Assembly: GCA_963750735.1 (NCBI GenBank)
Contig: CAVVRY010000011.1
Coordinates: forward strand, 1-64,000
DNA from: JANTGF01 sp963750735
Lineage (GTDB): Bacteria; Bacteroidota; Bacteroidia; Bacteroidales; VadinHA17
Direction of reading: 5' to 3'
Length of the DNA: 64,000 nucleotides
The position numbers and the translations under genes were made by a program. The stretch's first letter is position 1. Every line of letters begins with the position of its first letter. Below are positions 34,468 through 42,934 of the stretch, one piece after another. Below the pieces are notes generated by a model. It had not been told where the DNA came from and did not search any database. It saw only the letters and a program-made list of their open reading frames with translations.

Positions 34468-36660
34468 GTGAAGTTGAATTTCATTCATATTATCTTTCGT
34501 TCAATTGCATATTACAGATTAAATACTCTGTATCAGTTCCTTATAATTCTTTTTCTTTCAGCCATTATTACGGGCTCACTGCTTACCGGTAGTTCAGTCA
34601 GATCCAGCTTGAAAAAAGAGAATGAGAACCGGTTAAACGGAACGGGTATAGTAATTAGCTCAGGTCCCCGGTTCTTTCCCGGTTCACTGGCAACACGACT
34701 GGAGAAATCAAGCAATGAAAGATGTGAAGGAATACTTGAGTTAAAAGGTTGGACCAGAAATTTCAATACAGGTGAGTCAGCATTGAACGTACAACTCTGG
34801 GGAGTTAATAACTCATTTTTTAGTTTTAATAGTCAAAATCCGACAATATCCTTAGAAAAAGGTGAAGTAGCTATCAATAGTCTACTTGCGAGTAGAATTG
34901 GATTAGAAGTGGGTGATGATATCATTATCAGAACCGAGGCTCTTTCAGATATTCCATCAGGTTCTCCTTTTGCCCCTGAAGAAGATGATTTTGAGTCACT
35001 TGTACTTACTGTAAAGCATATTGTTGAAGGCAATGGATTGGCTGATTTTTCCCTGGGGATAAACCAGGTTAGGCCCAATAATGTTTTTATCCCAATTGAA
35101 GAATTTAGCCCACTATTTGTTGAGGAAGCTAATGTGAACCGAATAATCATATGGGAAAGCACTTCTGCATCTGTAGATAATATAAAGGAATCATTAAGAC
35201 AGGTTCTTACTCCTTCTGATGCAGGTCTGAAAATTAGATTTTCTGATGCATCAGAACAGTTTGAAATTATTTCCAAAAGAATATTTATCGGGGAAAATGA
35301 ACTGCATGAGATAACTAATGCTATTCCTGAATCAAGACCCATAATTACCTGGCTGGCAAACAGTTTTTCACTCAGGGAAAAAACAACACCATATTCTTTT
35401 ATTTCAGCCTTGCCTCTTGAGAATTTCGAGGATATTCCAGGCGAGAATGAGATATTAATTAACAGTTGGCTTGCTAAAGACCTGGAAGCTACTGTCGGCG
35501 ATAGCATTAAGCTTGCATATTATACAACAGCTGGTTATAAAAATCTGGTTGAAAATTATAAGTCCTTTATAATTAAGGATATAGTAGATATAGATTCCAT
35601 CTGGGCCGATCAAAAACTAATGCCTGAATTTCCCGGTATTTCAGGAAGTGAATCATGCAGTAACTGGGATGCAGGCGTGCCGGTTGATATGAACAAGATT
35701 CGTGAAAAAGATGAAAAATACTGGGATGATTTTAAGGGTACTCCAAAGGCATTTATTAGTTATAAATCGGGATTAAAACTCTGGGGAAACAACTTTGGTC
35801 CGGCCACGGCAGTCAGGATTCCGGAAAGCCTTACAGATAATGAAATAAACCAGAAGTTAACAGGTCATATTGATCCATTTAGCTCAGGCTTTAGAGTTGT
35901 AAACATTCATGAAAATTCTCTGTTAGCAGCTCAAAAAAGTGTTGATTTTAGCACGCTCTTTCTTAGTTTGAGCTTCTTTATAATTCTATCCAGTTTGGTT
36001 TTGCTTGTTCTTCTTATATCCACTCATATTGAGGCAAGAAGGACACAAGTATCCACCTTAACTGCCCTGGGTTTCAAGAACTCTGGCATAATAAAGTTGT
36101 TTTTATTTGAATCAGGAATAGTAGCCTTCTTCGGCAGTCTGGCAGGGATATTTGCCGGGACAGTTTTCAATAATATAGTTATCAGGTCTTTAAATTCAGT
36201 TTGGATTGGAGCCGTGCAGACGAATACACTCAGTTCTTTCATTGATATCAACAGCATGGTTCTCGGTTTTCTGATAAGTTTCCTGATGATTATGCTGGTT
36301 ATCTATTTCAATCTTAGAAAGCGGTTAAAACTGAGCGTTAGTAAACAGAAGGCAAATAGAATGATTTTATCCGGCAAGATAATAAAGACCTCGTTTTATC
36401 TTTTCGCTCTGATTACTTTAATATCATTTCTATACAGACCTGGATCTGCAACAACTTCATGGTTTATTGTCTGGTGTATTGCTTTTTATTACTTTCTTAC
36501 TGTTTATCTTTTTCATCTTAAGTTTAAAATCCAAAGGGAAGATGCATCTTTCCTGGTCATATTACAAATATTATCCTTTGCGGGCAGTTACACCCATACT
36601 TTTCCTTGCAACCGGACTTTTTATTGTGATTATTACCGGAGCCAACAGGAAGAGTTTTAG
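34468..36660 (+). CDS. FtsX-like ABC permease, N-terminal part (frameshifted gene)
   Basis: Starts at GTG 34468 (VKLNFIHIIFRSIAYYRLNT), with an initial helix, a large periplasmic domain (~residues 60-480) and three FtsX helices (about 490-640). From about 36510 the frame runs into an unrelated tail (EDASFLVILQ...) and stops at 36660. The second FtsX half continues in the next frame (36467-37705). Removing one T from the run 36509-36513 joins them into a ~1078-residue two-module permease, the usual size for this group. The ATPase precedes it directly. Confidence 0.8.
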   Translation: MKLNFIHIIFRSIAYYRLNTLYQFLIILFLSAIITGSLLTGSSVRSSLKKENENRLNGTGIVISSGPRFFPGSLATRLEKSSNERCEGILELKGWTRNFNTGESALNVQLWGVNNSFFSFNSQNPTISLEKGEVAINSLLASRIGLEVGDDIIIRTEALSDIPSGSPFAPEEDDFESLVLTVKHIVEGNGLADFSLGINQVRPNNVFIPIEEFSPLFVEEANVNRIIIWESTSASVDNIKESLRQVLTPSDAGLKIRFSDASEQFEIISKRIFIGENELHEITNAIPESRPIITWLANSFSLREKTTPYSFISALPLENFEDIPGENEILINSWLAKDLEATVGDSIKLAYYTTAGYKNLVENYKSFIIKDIVDIDSIWADQKLMPEFPGISGSESCSNWDAGVPVDMNKIREKDEKYWDDFKGTPKAFISYKSGLKLWGNNFGPATAVRIPESLTDNEINQKLTGHIDPFSSGFRVVNIHENSLLAAQKSVDFSTLFLSLSFFIILSSLVLLVLLISTHIEARRTQVSTLTALGFKNSGIIKLFLFESGIVAFFGSLAGIFAGTVFNNIVIRSLNSVWIGAVQTNTLSSFIDINSMVLGFLISFLMIMLVIYFNLRKRLKLSVSKQKANRMILSGKIIKTSFYLFALITLISFLYRPGSATTSWFIVWCIAFYYFLTVYLFHLKFKIQREDASFLVILQILSFAGSYTHTFPCNRTFYCDYYRSQQEEF

Positions 36661-37705
36661 TGCTGACACTTCCACTCGTGAAAGTGGAACAGGAGGATAT
36701 CTTTTATGGGGAGAATCAGCAACACCCCTGTTGTATGATTTAAACAGTCAAAAAGGTAGAAATGAATATGATATTCCCGGAAATACATTAGATCTTTCAT
36801 TTATACAGATAAAAAAAAGTGATGGTGATGATGCCAGTTGCTTAAATCTAAATTCGATAGCCAGTCCAGCCTTAATGGGACTAGACCCATCACACTTCTC
36901 TGATAATGAAGCCTTTTCATTTGCTTCTGAACTCAAAGACATTGAGGTAGTAAATCCCTGGGATGCTTTAAAGTTGCGCCCTGGTGAGCGAACCATATAC
37001 GGAATTGTTGACCAGACTGTGCTTCAATGGAGTTTATATAAAAAGATTGGAGACACCCTCCTGTTTTCAACTGAAAATGGAGAAACGCTCAATGTTATTG
37101 TATCTGCAGGGCTGAAATCATCTGTTTTTCAGGGTAATATACTGATTGGTCAGGACAATTTCAATACATTCTATCCATCCATTTCCGGTAGCAATGTTTT
37201 CCTCTTGGATGGTGATTCAGATAGCATTGATGTCTATAAAGAATTACTGGAAGACAAACTAGCGGGCTTTGGAACTGAAATCAGCTTTACCTACGACAGG
37301 TTAGCTGCATTTAATGAGGTCACCAACACCTACCTGACTGTATTTATGACCCTCGGAGGTTTAGGCATGATAATGGGAGTTCTTGGAATGGGTTTTGTTG
37401 TTTTGCGGAACTTTGAATATAGAAGAAAAGAATATGCCCTTCAATTAGTTTCTGGCTTTGCACCAAAATCTATCCGGAAATCGATCTTTTGGGAGCACCT
37501 GATGATATTTCTTGCAGGGGTAATTATTGGTTGTATTCCTGCACCCATAGCTACTTTACCCTCACTAATGTCTGATGCTCAGGTCCCTATCGGGCAAATG
37601 TTTGGAATTATAGTTATTGTACTATTGGTGGGTTTTCTAACAATTAGAATACTTGTTAATAAGCTGACAAGCAGCACACTTATTACAAGTCTTAGAAAAA
37701 ACTAA
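36467..37705 (+). CDS. FtsX-like ABC permease, C-terminal part (frameshifted gene)
   Basis: This frame carries the second half of the permease: a helix (FITFLLFIFFILSLK), then HLSWSYYKYYPLRAVTPILF with a hydrophobic segment, a second periplasmic domain (TGANRKSFSADTSTRESGTG, TPLLYDLNS) and three C-terminal FtsX helices with FGFVVLRNFEYRRKEYALQL-type coupling sequence. The first ATG-like starts inside the overlap have no ribosome binding site, so independent expression is unlikely. It ends 14 bases from the convergent propeller gene. Confidence 0.8.
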   Translation: MSGVLLFITFLLFIFFILSLKSKGKMHLSWSYYKYYPLRAVTPILFLATGLFIVIITGANRKSFSADTSTRESGTGGYLLWGESATPLLYDLNSQKGRNEYDIPGNTLDLSFIQIKKSDGDDASCLNLNSIASPALMGLDPSHFSDNEAFSFASELKDIEVVNPWDALKLRPGERTIYGIVDQTVLQWSLYKKIGDTLLFSTENGETLNVIVSAGLKSSVFQGNILIGQDNFNTFYPSISGSNVFLLDGDSDSIDVYKELLEDKLAGFGTEISFTYDRLAAFNEVTNTYLTVFMTLGGLGMIMGVLGMGFVVLRNFEYRRKEYALQLVSGFAPKSIRKSIFWEHLMIFLAGVIIGCIPAPIATLPSLMSDAQVPIGQMFGIIVIVLLVGFLTIRILVNKLTSSTLITSLRKN

Positions 37706-37719
37706 GAGTCTTTAAATCG

Positions 37720-39072
37720 CTATTTTCCAACAGCAATCAATTGTGTCATAGTCCGGAAGATGATCATCCCATCTGTTATAGCCGGTACTACCATACAAAT
37801 TTCTCCAAGAGAAGTTTCATTAATGATTTTGAATTCCTTACCTGCCTGCACTGTGTATACTATGCCTTCATCACTCGGGATATATATTCTCCCATCTGCA
37901 GCAACCGGAGATGCGATAAAACTTTCCGCTTTACCAATTTTCTCCCTGTAAATCTGCTCACCAGTAAGAGGATCAAAACAGGATAACTGGCCGTTCCACC
38001 TCATATTATAAAGGTAACCATCATAGAGCAATAAGGAATGCATATAGGATGCACCCCGTTCGACACTCCATTGAACACTTTCGTTGCTATTAGCACCATC
38101 TTTTAATGTAATATCCCCTTTAGCACTTTTTTTAACTGCATAAATAGGTGAAAGACCTCCATGAGCACTGTTAAAATAGATTAAATCTTCGCCTATTACC
38201 GGGGTTGGAACAGGCACATCGCCCCCACCCGACATTTTCCATATCTCTTCGCCAGTAATAAAATCATAGGCTCCCCGATGCTTGAACCCATTTAAAACCA
38301 CATAGTCCTTTCCATTGTATTGATAGATGTTGGGAGTACACCAGGTAGGATGCTCATCTCTCTCTTTTCTCCAGATTTCTTTACCAGTTTTGGCATTTAT
38401 TGCTGCAACGAAGGATTCCCCTCGTACATCACACTGAACAATTACAACTCCCTTATAAATTATGGGTGAACTTGCAAATTCCCATTCAGCCCAGTCTGCA
38501 TTGAATGCTCCTGCATCCAACCTCCCAAAATCAATATCCCATTGCAAATTTCCATCAAAATCATAACAATAAAGACCTTCTGATCCAAAAAAGGCAACAA
38601 CATATTTGCCATCAGTTACGGGTGTACAATTTGCATGTGTTGCTTTGGGATGCCTGCCTACCTCAGGTACTCCACTATAGGAAGTTCTCTCCCATATCAA
38701 TTTGCCGGTATGCTTATTAAATCTGTAAACTTTAAAATCATGAACAGAGTTATCCTTAACAGGCTCGCCATCACCATAAATACCGGTCCGTAATCCACTA
38801 GTATCTGAATCGCTAATGGCTGTAGTTAGAAAAAGGTCATCACCCCAGATAACCGGCCCTGAAAGTGCAAGTCCGGGAACATCAATTTTCCATTTAATGT
38901 TCTGTGAGCTTTCGACATCCCAATTATCGGGAATATTGGCATTGTCAAGAAAGCCGGACGAATGAGGACCTCTGTACACAGACCATTGCCTGTTTGGATC
39001 AACAGAGTTTTTCTGACCATACAACGTTATATTAACAACAGCAAAAAGGACAATAATCAAAAACTTATTCAT
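37720..39072 (-). CDS. Exported PQQ-like beta-propeller protein E
   Basis: 450 residues with a signal peptide (MNKFLIIVLFAVVNITLYG-Q). The mature protein opens WSVYRGPHSSGFLDNANIPD and has propeller blades with DFITGEEIWKMSGGGD, AINAKTGKEIWRK and CFDPLTGEQIYRE. WxxYRGPxxxGF is the same family start as in the operon propellers. Strongly similar over its full length to the next gene (39078-40433), from which it is separated by 5 bases: a tandem duplication that has diverged. It converges on the redox operon with only 14 bases between stops. Confidence 0.85.
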   Translation of the reverse strand: MNKFLIIVLFAVVNITLYGQKNSVDPNRQWSVYRGPHSSGFLDNANIPDNWDVESSQNIKWKIDVPGLALSGPVIWGDDLFLTTAISDSDTSGLRTGIYGDGEPVKDNSVHDFKVYRFNKHTGKLIWERTSYSGVPEVGRHPKATHANCTPVTDGKYVVAFFGSEGLYCYDFDGNLQWDIDFGRLDAGAFNADWAEWEFASSPIIYKGVVIVQCDVRGESFVAAINAKTGKEIWRKERDEHPTWCTPNIYQYNGKDYVVLNGFKHRGAYDFITGEEIWKMSGGGDVPVPTPVIGEDLIYFNSAHGGLSPIYAVKKSAKGDITLKDGANSNESVQWSVERGASYMHSLLLYDGYLYNMRWNGQLSCFDPLTGEQIYREKIGKAESFIASPVAADGRIYIPSDEGIVYTVQAGKEFKIINETSLGEICMVVPAITDGMIIFRTMTQLIAVGK

Positions 39073-39077
39073 GAAAT

Positions 39078-40433
39078 TTATTTTTTCGAAACGGCTATTA
39101 GATATTTTTCAGTTCTAAAGTAAATAATATTGTCGGTTATTGCGGGTGTTGTCATACACACATCTCCAACCTGGGCTGTTTTAATTATATTAAATTTTGG
39201 ACCTGCTTCCAGGATATTTACTACACCTGGTACACTGGTTATATAAACTTTATCATCCGCCGCTACCGGTGAGCTAAGGAAGAAATCAGATTTCCCGATC
39301 TTTTCTTTATACATTTCCTCCCCTGTTGTTGCATCGAGGCATTGGATCTGTCCGTTAAACCGAACATTGTATAAATATCCTTTATATAATAAAATAGTAT
39401 GCATATATGAGCCGCCCCTTGGATAACTCCATACCACTCCCTCATTGCTTGTTTCTCCCTCCTTCAGACTAATATCTCCTTTGGCATCCTTCTTTATTGC
39501 AAGAACAGGTGAGGACCTTCCATGTGCACTGTTAAAGTAAACCAATTCTTCGCCAATTACTGGCGTTGGCACAGGGATATCTCCCCCACCGGACATTCTC
39601 CATATCTCTTCGCCGGTATCGAAGTCATACGCTCCCCTGTGTTTAAATCCGTTCAGAACAACAAGATCTTTTCCATTGTTCGTATAGATATTTGGCGTTG
39701 ACCAACCAGGATATTCGTCCCTTGAAACCTTCCAGAGTTCATCCCCTGTCTTCGCATCGAAAGCTGCTACAAATGAGTTCTCAAAAACATCAACCTGGAC
39801 AATTACTACACCATCATGAATAATGGGTGAGCTGGCAAATTCCCACTCTGCAGCTTCAGCAACAAAAAAGACCGATTTAAGCAGACCAAAATTCTTCTTC
39901 CATATTAACTTTCCATCCATGTCATAGCAGTACAGTCCTTCCGACCCAAAAAATGCTACAGTAAATTCCCCATCAGTAGCCATTGTTGTATTCGCATGGG
40001 TAGACATTGGGTGTCTTTTAACCTGAGGTATACCCTCCACCGGTGTATCCTGCCAAATTACTTCACCCGTCTTTTTATCCAGACAGTAAACTATCCATTT
40101 ATGATGCGATTGATCCTCGACAGGATTTACATCACCACTGAGGAAAGTTCTTAATCCGCTTGTGTCCTCTTTGCTTACAGCAGTAGTAATAAACAGCTTG
40201 TCTCCCCATATTACAGGACTTGATAAAGCCAGACCTGGAATGTCGATTTTCCATAAAATATTGGTATCATCTTCTGTACTCCAGGTATCCGGTAAATTTG
40301 CATTGTCATGGAAGCCGGTTGCATAGTAGCCCCTGTAACCTGACCATTGCTGATCTGGATGTGTACTTTCCATTTGACAGGATGCTGCAGAAACAAGGCT
40401 AATCAGTAAAATTGAAAGGAAAATTTGTTTCAT
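39078..40433 (-). CDS. Exported PQQ-like beta-propeller protein F
   Basis: 451 residues with a signal peptide (MKQIFLSILLISLVSAASCQ; the Cys19 could be a weak lipobox). It opens QQWSGYRGYYATGFHDNANL. The blade sequences (DFDTGEEIWRMSGGGDIPVP, AFDAKTGDELWKVSRDEYPG, CLDATTGEEMYKEKIGKSDF) match protein E throughout, so the two are tandem paralogues and probably co-expressed. Both resemble the planctomycete and Bacteroidota 'PQQ-binding-like' proteins whose substrates are unknown. Confidence 0.85.
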   Translation of the reverse strand: MKQIFLSILLISLVSAASCQMESTHPDQQWSGYRGYYATGFHDNANLPDTWSTEDDTNILWKIDIPGLALSSPVIWGDKLFITTAVSKEDTSGLRTFLSGDVNPVEDQSHHKWIVYCLDKKTGEVIWQDTPVEGIPQVKRHPMSTHANTTMATDGEFTVAFFGSEGLYCYDMDGKLIWKKNFGLLKSVFFVAEAAEWEFASSPIIHDGVVIVQVDVFENSFVAAFDAKTGDELWKVSRDEYPGWSTPNIYTNNGKDLVVLNGFKHRGAYDFDTGEEIWRMSGGGDIPVPTPVIGEELVYFNSAHGRSSPVLAIKKDAKGDISLKEGETSNEGVVWSYPRGGSYMHTILLYKGYLYNVRFNGQIQCLDATTGEEMYKEKIGKSDFFLSSPVAADDKVYITSVPGVVNILEAGPKFNIIKTAQVGDVCMTTPAITDNIIYFRTEKYLIAVSKK

Positions 40434-40527
40434 GGGTTCTGAAATTTATAATTATCGATTTTAATCAAATGTTGTTGTGTTACAGTGAATATTTGATTTC
40501 TTATTGTAAGCTAAATAATATGTGAAC

Positions 40528-40971
40528 TTATTTGCCCAACGGCCCTTCCCAGAGAACCTGGTCAATCATCCATTTATCGCCGGTTTTTGAAAGCAAGACA
40601 TAATCCTTCCCCCACCAGGCAGTTACTTTAGCTACTGCTATATGATTTAGGATATCCAGTACTTCCACCTTCTTAGGAGCATCGGGTTTCGCAAAATTCT
40701 TCTTAGTGCGAACGCTATTTACATAATCTACAGCCTGATCGAATGTCATGTACCCAGCCCCTTTGTATTCACCGGAGGCTTCGTTTTTCCAATAACCAAA
40801 TTTGGTCAGGGTAGGACTGACGTTTTCAATAATTTTCAGGGAATCGCCTTCATAAAAGCCTTCAATATATCCCATACAGGCCTTTTCAATGCCCTCCTTG
40901 TCAGATCCGGATTGAGCATTTATACCACCAATTATAACAAATGCCATAATAAAACCAGAAAGTAATTTCAT
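40528..40971 (-). CDS. Exported NTF2-like / lumazine-binding-like protein
   Basis: 147 residues with a signal peptide (MKLLSGFIMAFVIIGGINA-Q). The mature 127 residues form an NTF2/SnoaL-type cone: ACMGYIEGFYEGDSLKIIEN, MTFDQAVDYVNSVR, a hydrophobic NHIAVAKVTAWWGKDYVLL strand and a final WMIDQVLWEGP. This is the 'putative lumazine-binding' pattern found in many Bacteroidota exported proteins. Ligand and role are unknown. It is about 94 bases upstream of propeller F and could belong to the same transcript. Confidence 0.8.
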   Translation of the reverse strand: MKLLSGFIMAFVIIGGINAQSGSDKEGIEKACMGYIEGFYEGDSLKIIENVSPTLTKFGYWKNEASGEYKGAGYMTFDQAVDYVNSVRTKKNFAKPDAPKKVEVLDILNHIAVAKVTAWWGKDYVLLSKTGDKWMIDQVLWEGPLGK

Positions 40972-41092
40972 GTTAAATTTGTTTTAAGTATTAATAATTT
41001 CCCAACTAATATTAAATTTCCATTTCAACCTAAATATAAACATTATTATTAATATCCACTGACTTACATATTAAAGCTTTAAATGTCAAAAT

Positions 41093-41109
41093 TGGCACAA
41101 TCATTGTGC
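41093..41109 (+). promoter_or_regulatory. Palindrome with sigma-54-like promoter match
   Basis: TGGCAC, five bases, then TTGTG reads close to the sigma-54 consensus TGGCAC-N5-TTGCW, with GG/GT spacing exactly right; the -12 C is replaced by T. Transcription would start near 41119, about 25 bases before the lipoprotein ATG at 41144. The same bases form a perfect palindrome, GCACAAT-C-ATTGTGC (41095-41109), so a regulator site is the alternative. It lies between two divergent genes. Confidence 0.4.
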
Positions 41110-41143
41110 GTTTCTAATAGCATTCCAAAAGAATTTTATAAAT

Positions 41144-41527
41144 ATGAAATTAAAGCATATATATTTTTTCAACAGTATAATATTTATGTTAATTGTTGTT
41201 TCTGGTTGCGAAAAGAATGAAATCACAACCGGACTGGAAGGCACTGTATTCAAGGGTCCAATAAATCCGGTTGAAATTGAAGGGCAGGTAAATGATGCTC
41301 CTTTTGCTGCAGAATTCCACGTTTATGACAGCAAGGAAAAGTTCGTCAAGTCATTCTTTTCAGATGAAAACGGAAGTTACAGTGTAATGCTTGAACCTGG
41401 TGATTTCAAAATCATCCCAGATCAAACTGCGCCTGTAATTATGCCTGAACACCAGGTAAAAGAGATTACAATTGACGGAGGCAACGTAAAAAAACAAGAT
41501 CTGTATTTTGATACAGGTATCCGTTGA
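41144..41527 (+). CDS. Small lipoprotein with a carboxypeptidase-regulatory-like domain
   Basis: 127 residues. The signal peptide ends in the lipobox VVSGC (Cys at about 22), so the protein should be lipid-anchored. The mature part has GLEGTVFKGPINPVEIEGQV, VYDSKEKFVKSFFSDENGSY and FKIIPDQTAP, a small prealbumin-like beta sandwich of the carboxypeptidase-regulatory type that adds a stalk or binds ligand in the envelope. It stands alone, divergent from the NTF2-like gene, and may be controlled by the palindrome/sigma-54-like element just upstream. Confidence 0.75.
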   Translation: MKLKHIYFFNSIIFMLIVVSGCEKNEITTGLEGTVFKGPINPVEIEGQVNDAPFAAEFHVYDSKEKFVKSFFSDENGSYSVMLEPGDFKIIPDQTAPVIMPEHQVKEITIDGGNVKKQDLYFDTGIR

Positions 41528-41608
41528 CAATCATTGGGTTAATTCGCAAACATCAGGACTTCATATTAAAAGATTGCTCGGTTTTTAAAACTACTTTAAG
41601 CAATTCCT

Positions 41609-42451
41609 TCAATTGGGTTTATATCCAATAAAAATAAAATATTGCTGCCTGTTGCGTAAAAAATGGCTATTTAGTCTTGCATTAATGATATAAAAAACTC
41701 TAAAGGCTACATTCTGAATAAAATTATTCCATTCTATTTTTGGAATCCAATTCCGGTAGATGCTCCAACCTTTTATTACCTGGGGAGTTATATCCTCAGT
41801 GTGACTGGTTACAAGTTCAGATTTTAAAAATTCTTCTTCGTATTGCTTTTTGCTCCAGAAATGATGAGCCATTGGTTTACCCCATATCTTCATAAGGCCC
41901 TCGCTTTTTTTCCGTGTAGTTAAAATGTCAGCAATAAGGTATTGTCCGCCGGGTTTTAGAACGCGGTAAATCTCTTTGATAAAAGCTGATTTATCAGGAT
42001 AATGAAAAGCACTCTCAATATTAAGTAGAACATCCACTGAATTTGATTGGATCTGGATAAGGTTTTGTGCATCATCCACGAGGAATTGAACTTTATCTAT
42101 ATTAGCCTTATCTATTTCACTTTTAGCTATTTCAATATTAGCTTTGTTGAGATCAACTCCCGTTATCCTTTCAGGATTATATTTATTATTTATGTATTGA
42201 GATTGAACACCATTTCCGCATCCGATTTCAAGAACTTCTTTATTTTTTAATGATTTGAGTAATGAAATGCAATAATCAGTAAGGTTTTTCTGCGCCTGGA
42301 TGAAACTATCGGACTCTTTTACATAAAAAGGATAATGAAGCATAGTATACTCATTATTTAACCTTTTAAGAGCCATATTCATCGACTCATAATATTGGCT
42401 ATTAGAAAAGCCGGTTCCGAATAACTTAATTACTTTTTGAAGAATATTCAT
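41609..42451 (-). CDS. Class I SAM-dependent methyltransferase
   Basis: 280 residues. Motif I is VLEIGCGNGVQSQYI (about 75-89), with the acidic motif GVDLNKANIEIAKSEI, the NIESAFHYPD post-I region and the LKPGGQYLIADI helix characteristic of UbiE/COQ5-like C- or O-methyltransferases acting on small molecules. A conserved N-terminal helix precedes the fold, and the C-terminal 70 residues are variable and basic. No neighbour indicates the substrate. Convergent with the lipoprotein gene, 81 bases apart. Confidence 0.8.
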   Translation of the reverse strand: MNILQKVIKLFGTGFSNSQYYESMNMALKRLNNEYTMLHYPFYVKESDSFIQAQKNLTDYCISLLKSLKNKEVLEIGCGNGVQSQYINNKYNPERITGVDLNKANIEIAKSEIDKANIDKVQFLVDDAQNLIQIQSNSVDVLLNIESAFHYPDKSAFIKEIYRVLKPGGQYLIADILTTRKKSEGLMKIWGKPMAHHFWSKKQYEEEFLKSELVTSHTEDITPQVIKGWSIYRNWIPKIEWNNFIQNVAFRVFYIINARLNSHFLRNRQQYFIFIGYKPN

Positions 42452-42934
42452 GGTAATTATATGAGGGCAAATCTTTACTATTTACCTGAAAAATCAAACA
42501 TACTTAGTTTTTGCAATTTATAAGGCTCTATTTCATATTGCCTAAACTTAATCAATATTTTTAAATGTTATTATTTTAGAGATTTGAATTATTTGGAATA
42601 ATCATTGAACATTCTATTTTTGGATTTTTAAATAATTATACATTTATAAATTTTAAATATTTTCGATTTCTTATTGGACTTTTAATGTTGTAACCTTCAA
42701 CAAATTATTTTCAGAAGTTTATAATTGCCTCATTGGAATCTACCAGTTTCAAAAGTCTTGAATCCCGGAACTGGCATCCAAGTATAAAATTACATCCTTA
42801 TCAGGTTTCCCATCGCAACCAAGATATTATTATATTTGGTATGTGTAATCTTTGAATTTCATCTCCGTATAATTTGATTTGACTGAATAAATTGCCTTAA
42901 TACATCTATCCTAAATCAATAACTCAAAACATTA
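42452..42934 (+). other. Gene-free spacer with a possible promoter
   Basis: No coding sequence stands out in these 483 bases. An exact -7 match, TATATTTG at 42831-42838, points toward the barrel gene at 42935, giving a leader of about 90 bases. A matching -33 box is not visible. The rest is AT-rich and featureless to my eye. Confidence 0.4.

Noticed and set aside
20349..37705. Calling the propellers true PQQ-dependent dehydrogenases
   Set aside because: No PQQ synthesis genes, c-type haem CxxCH motif or clear PQQ-ligand set is visible; 'PQQ-like' is only the domain name.
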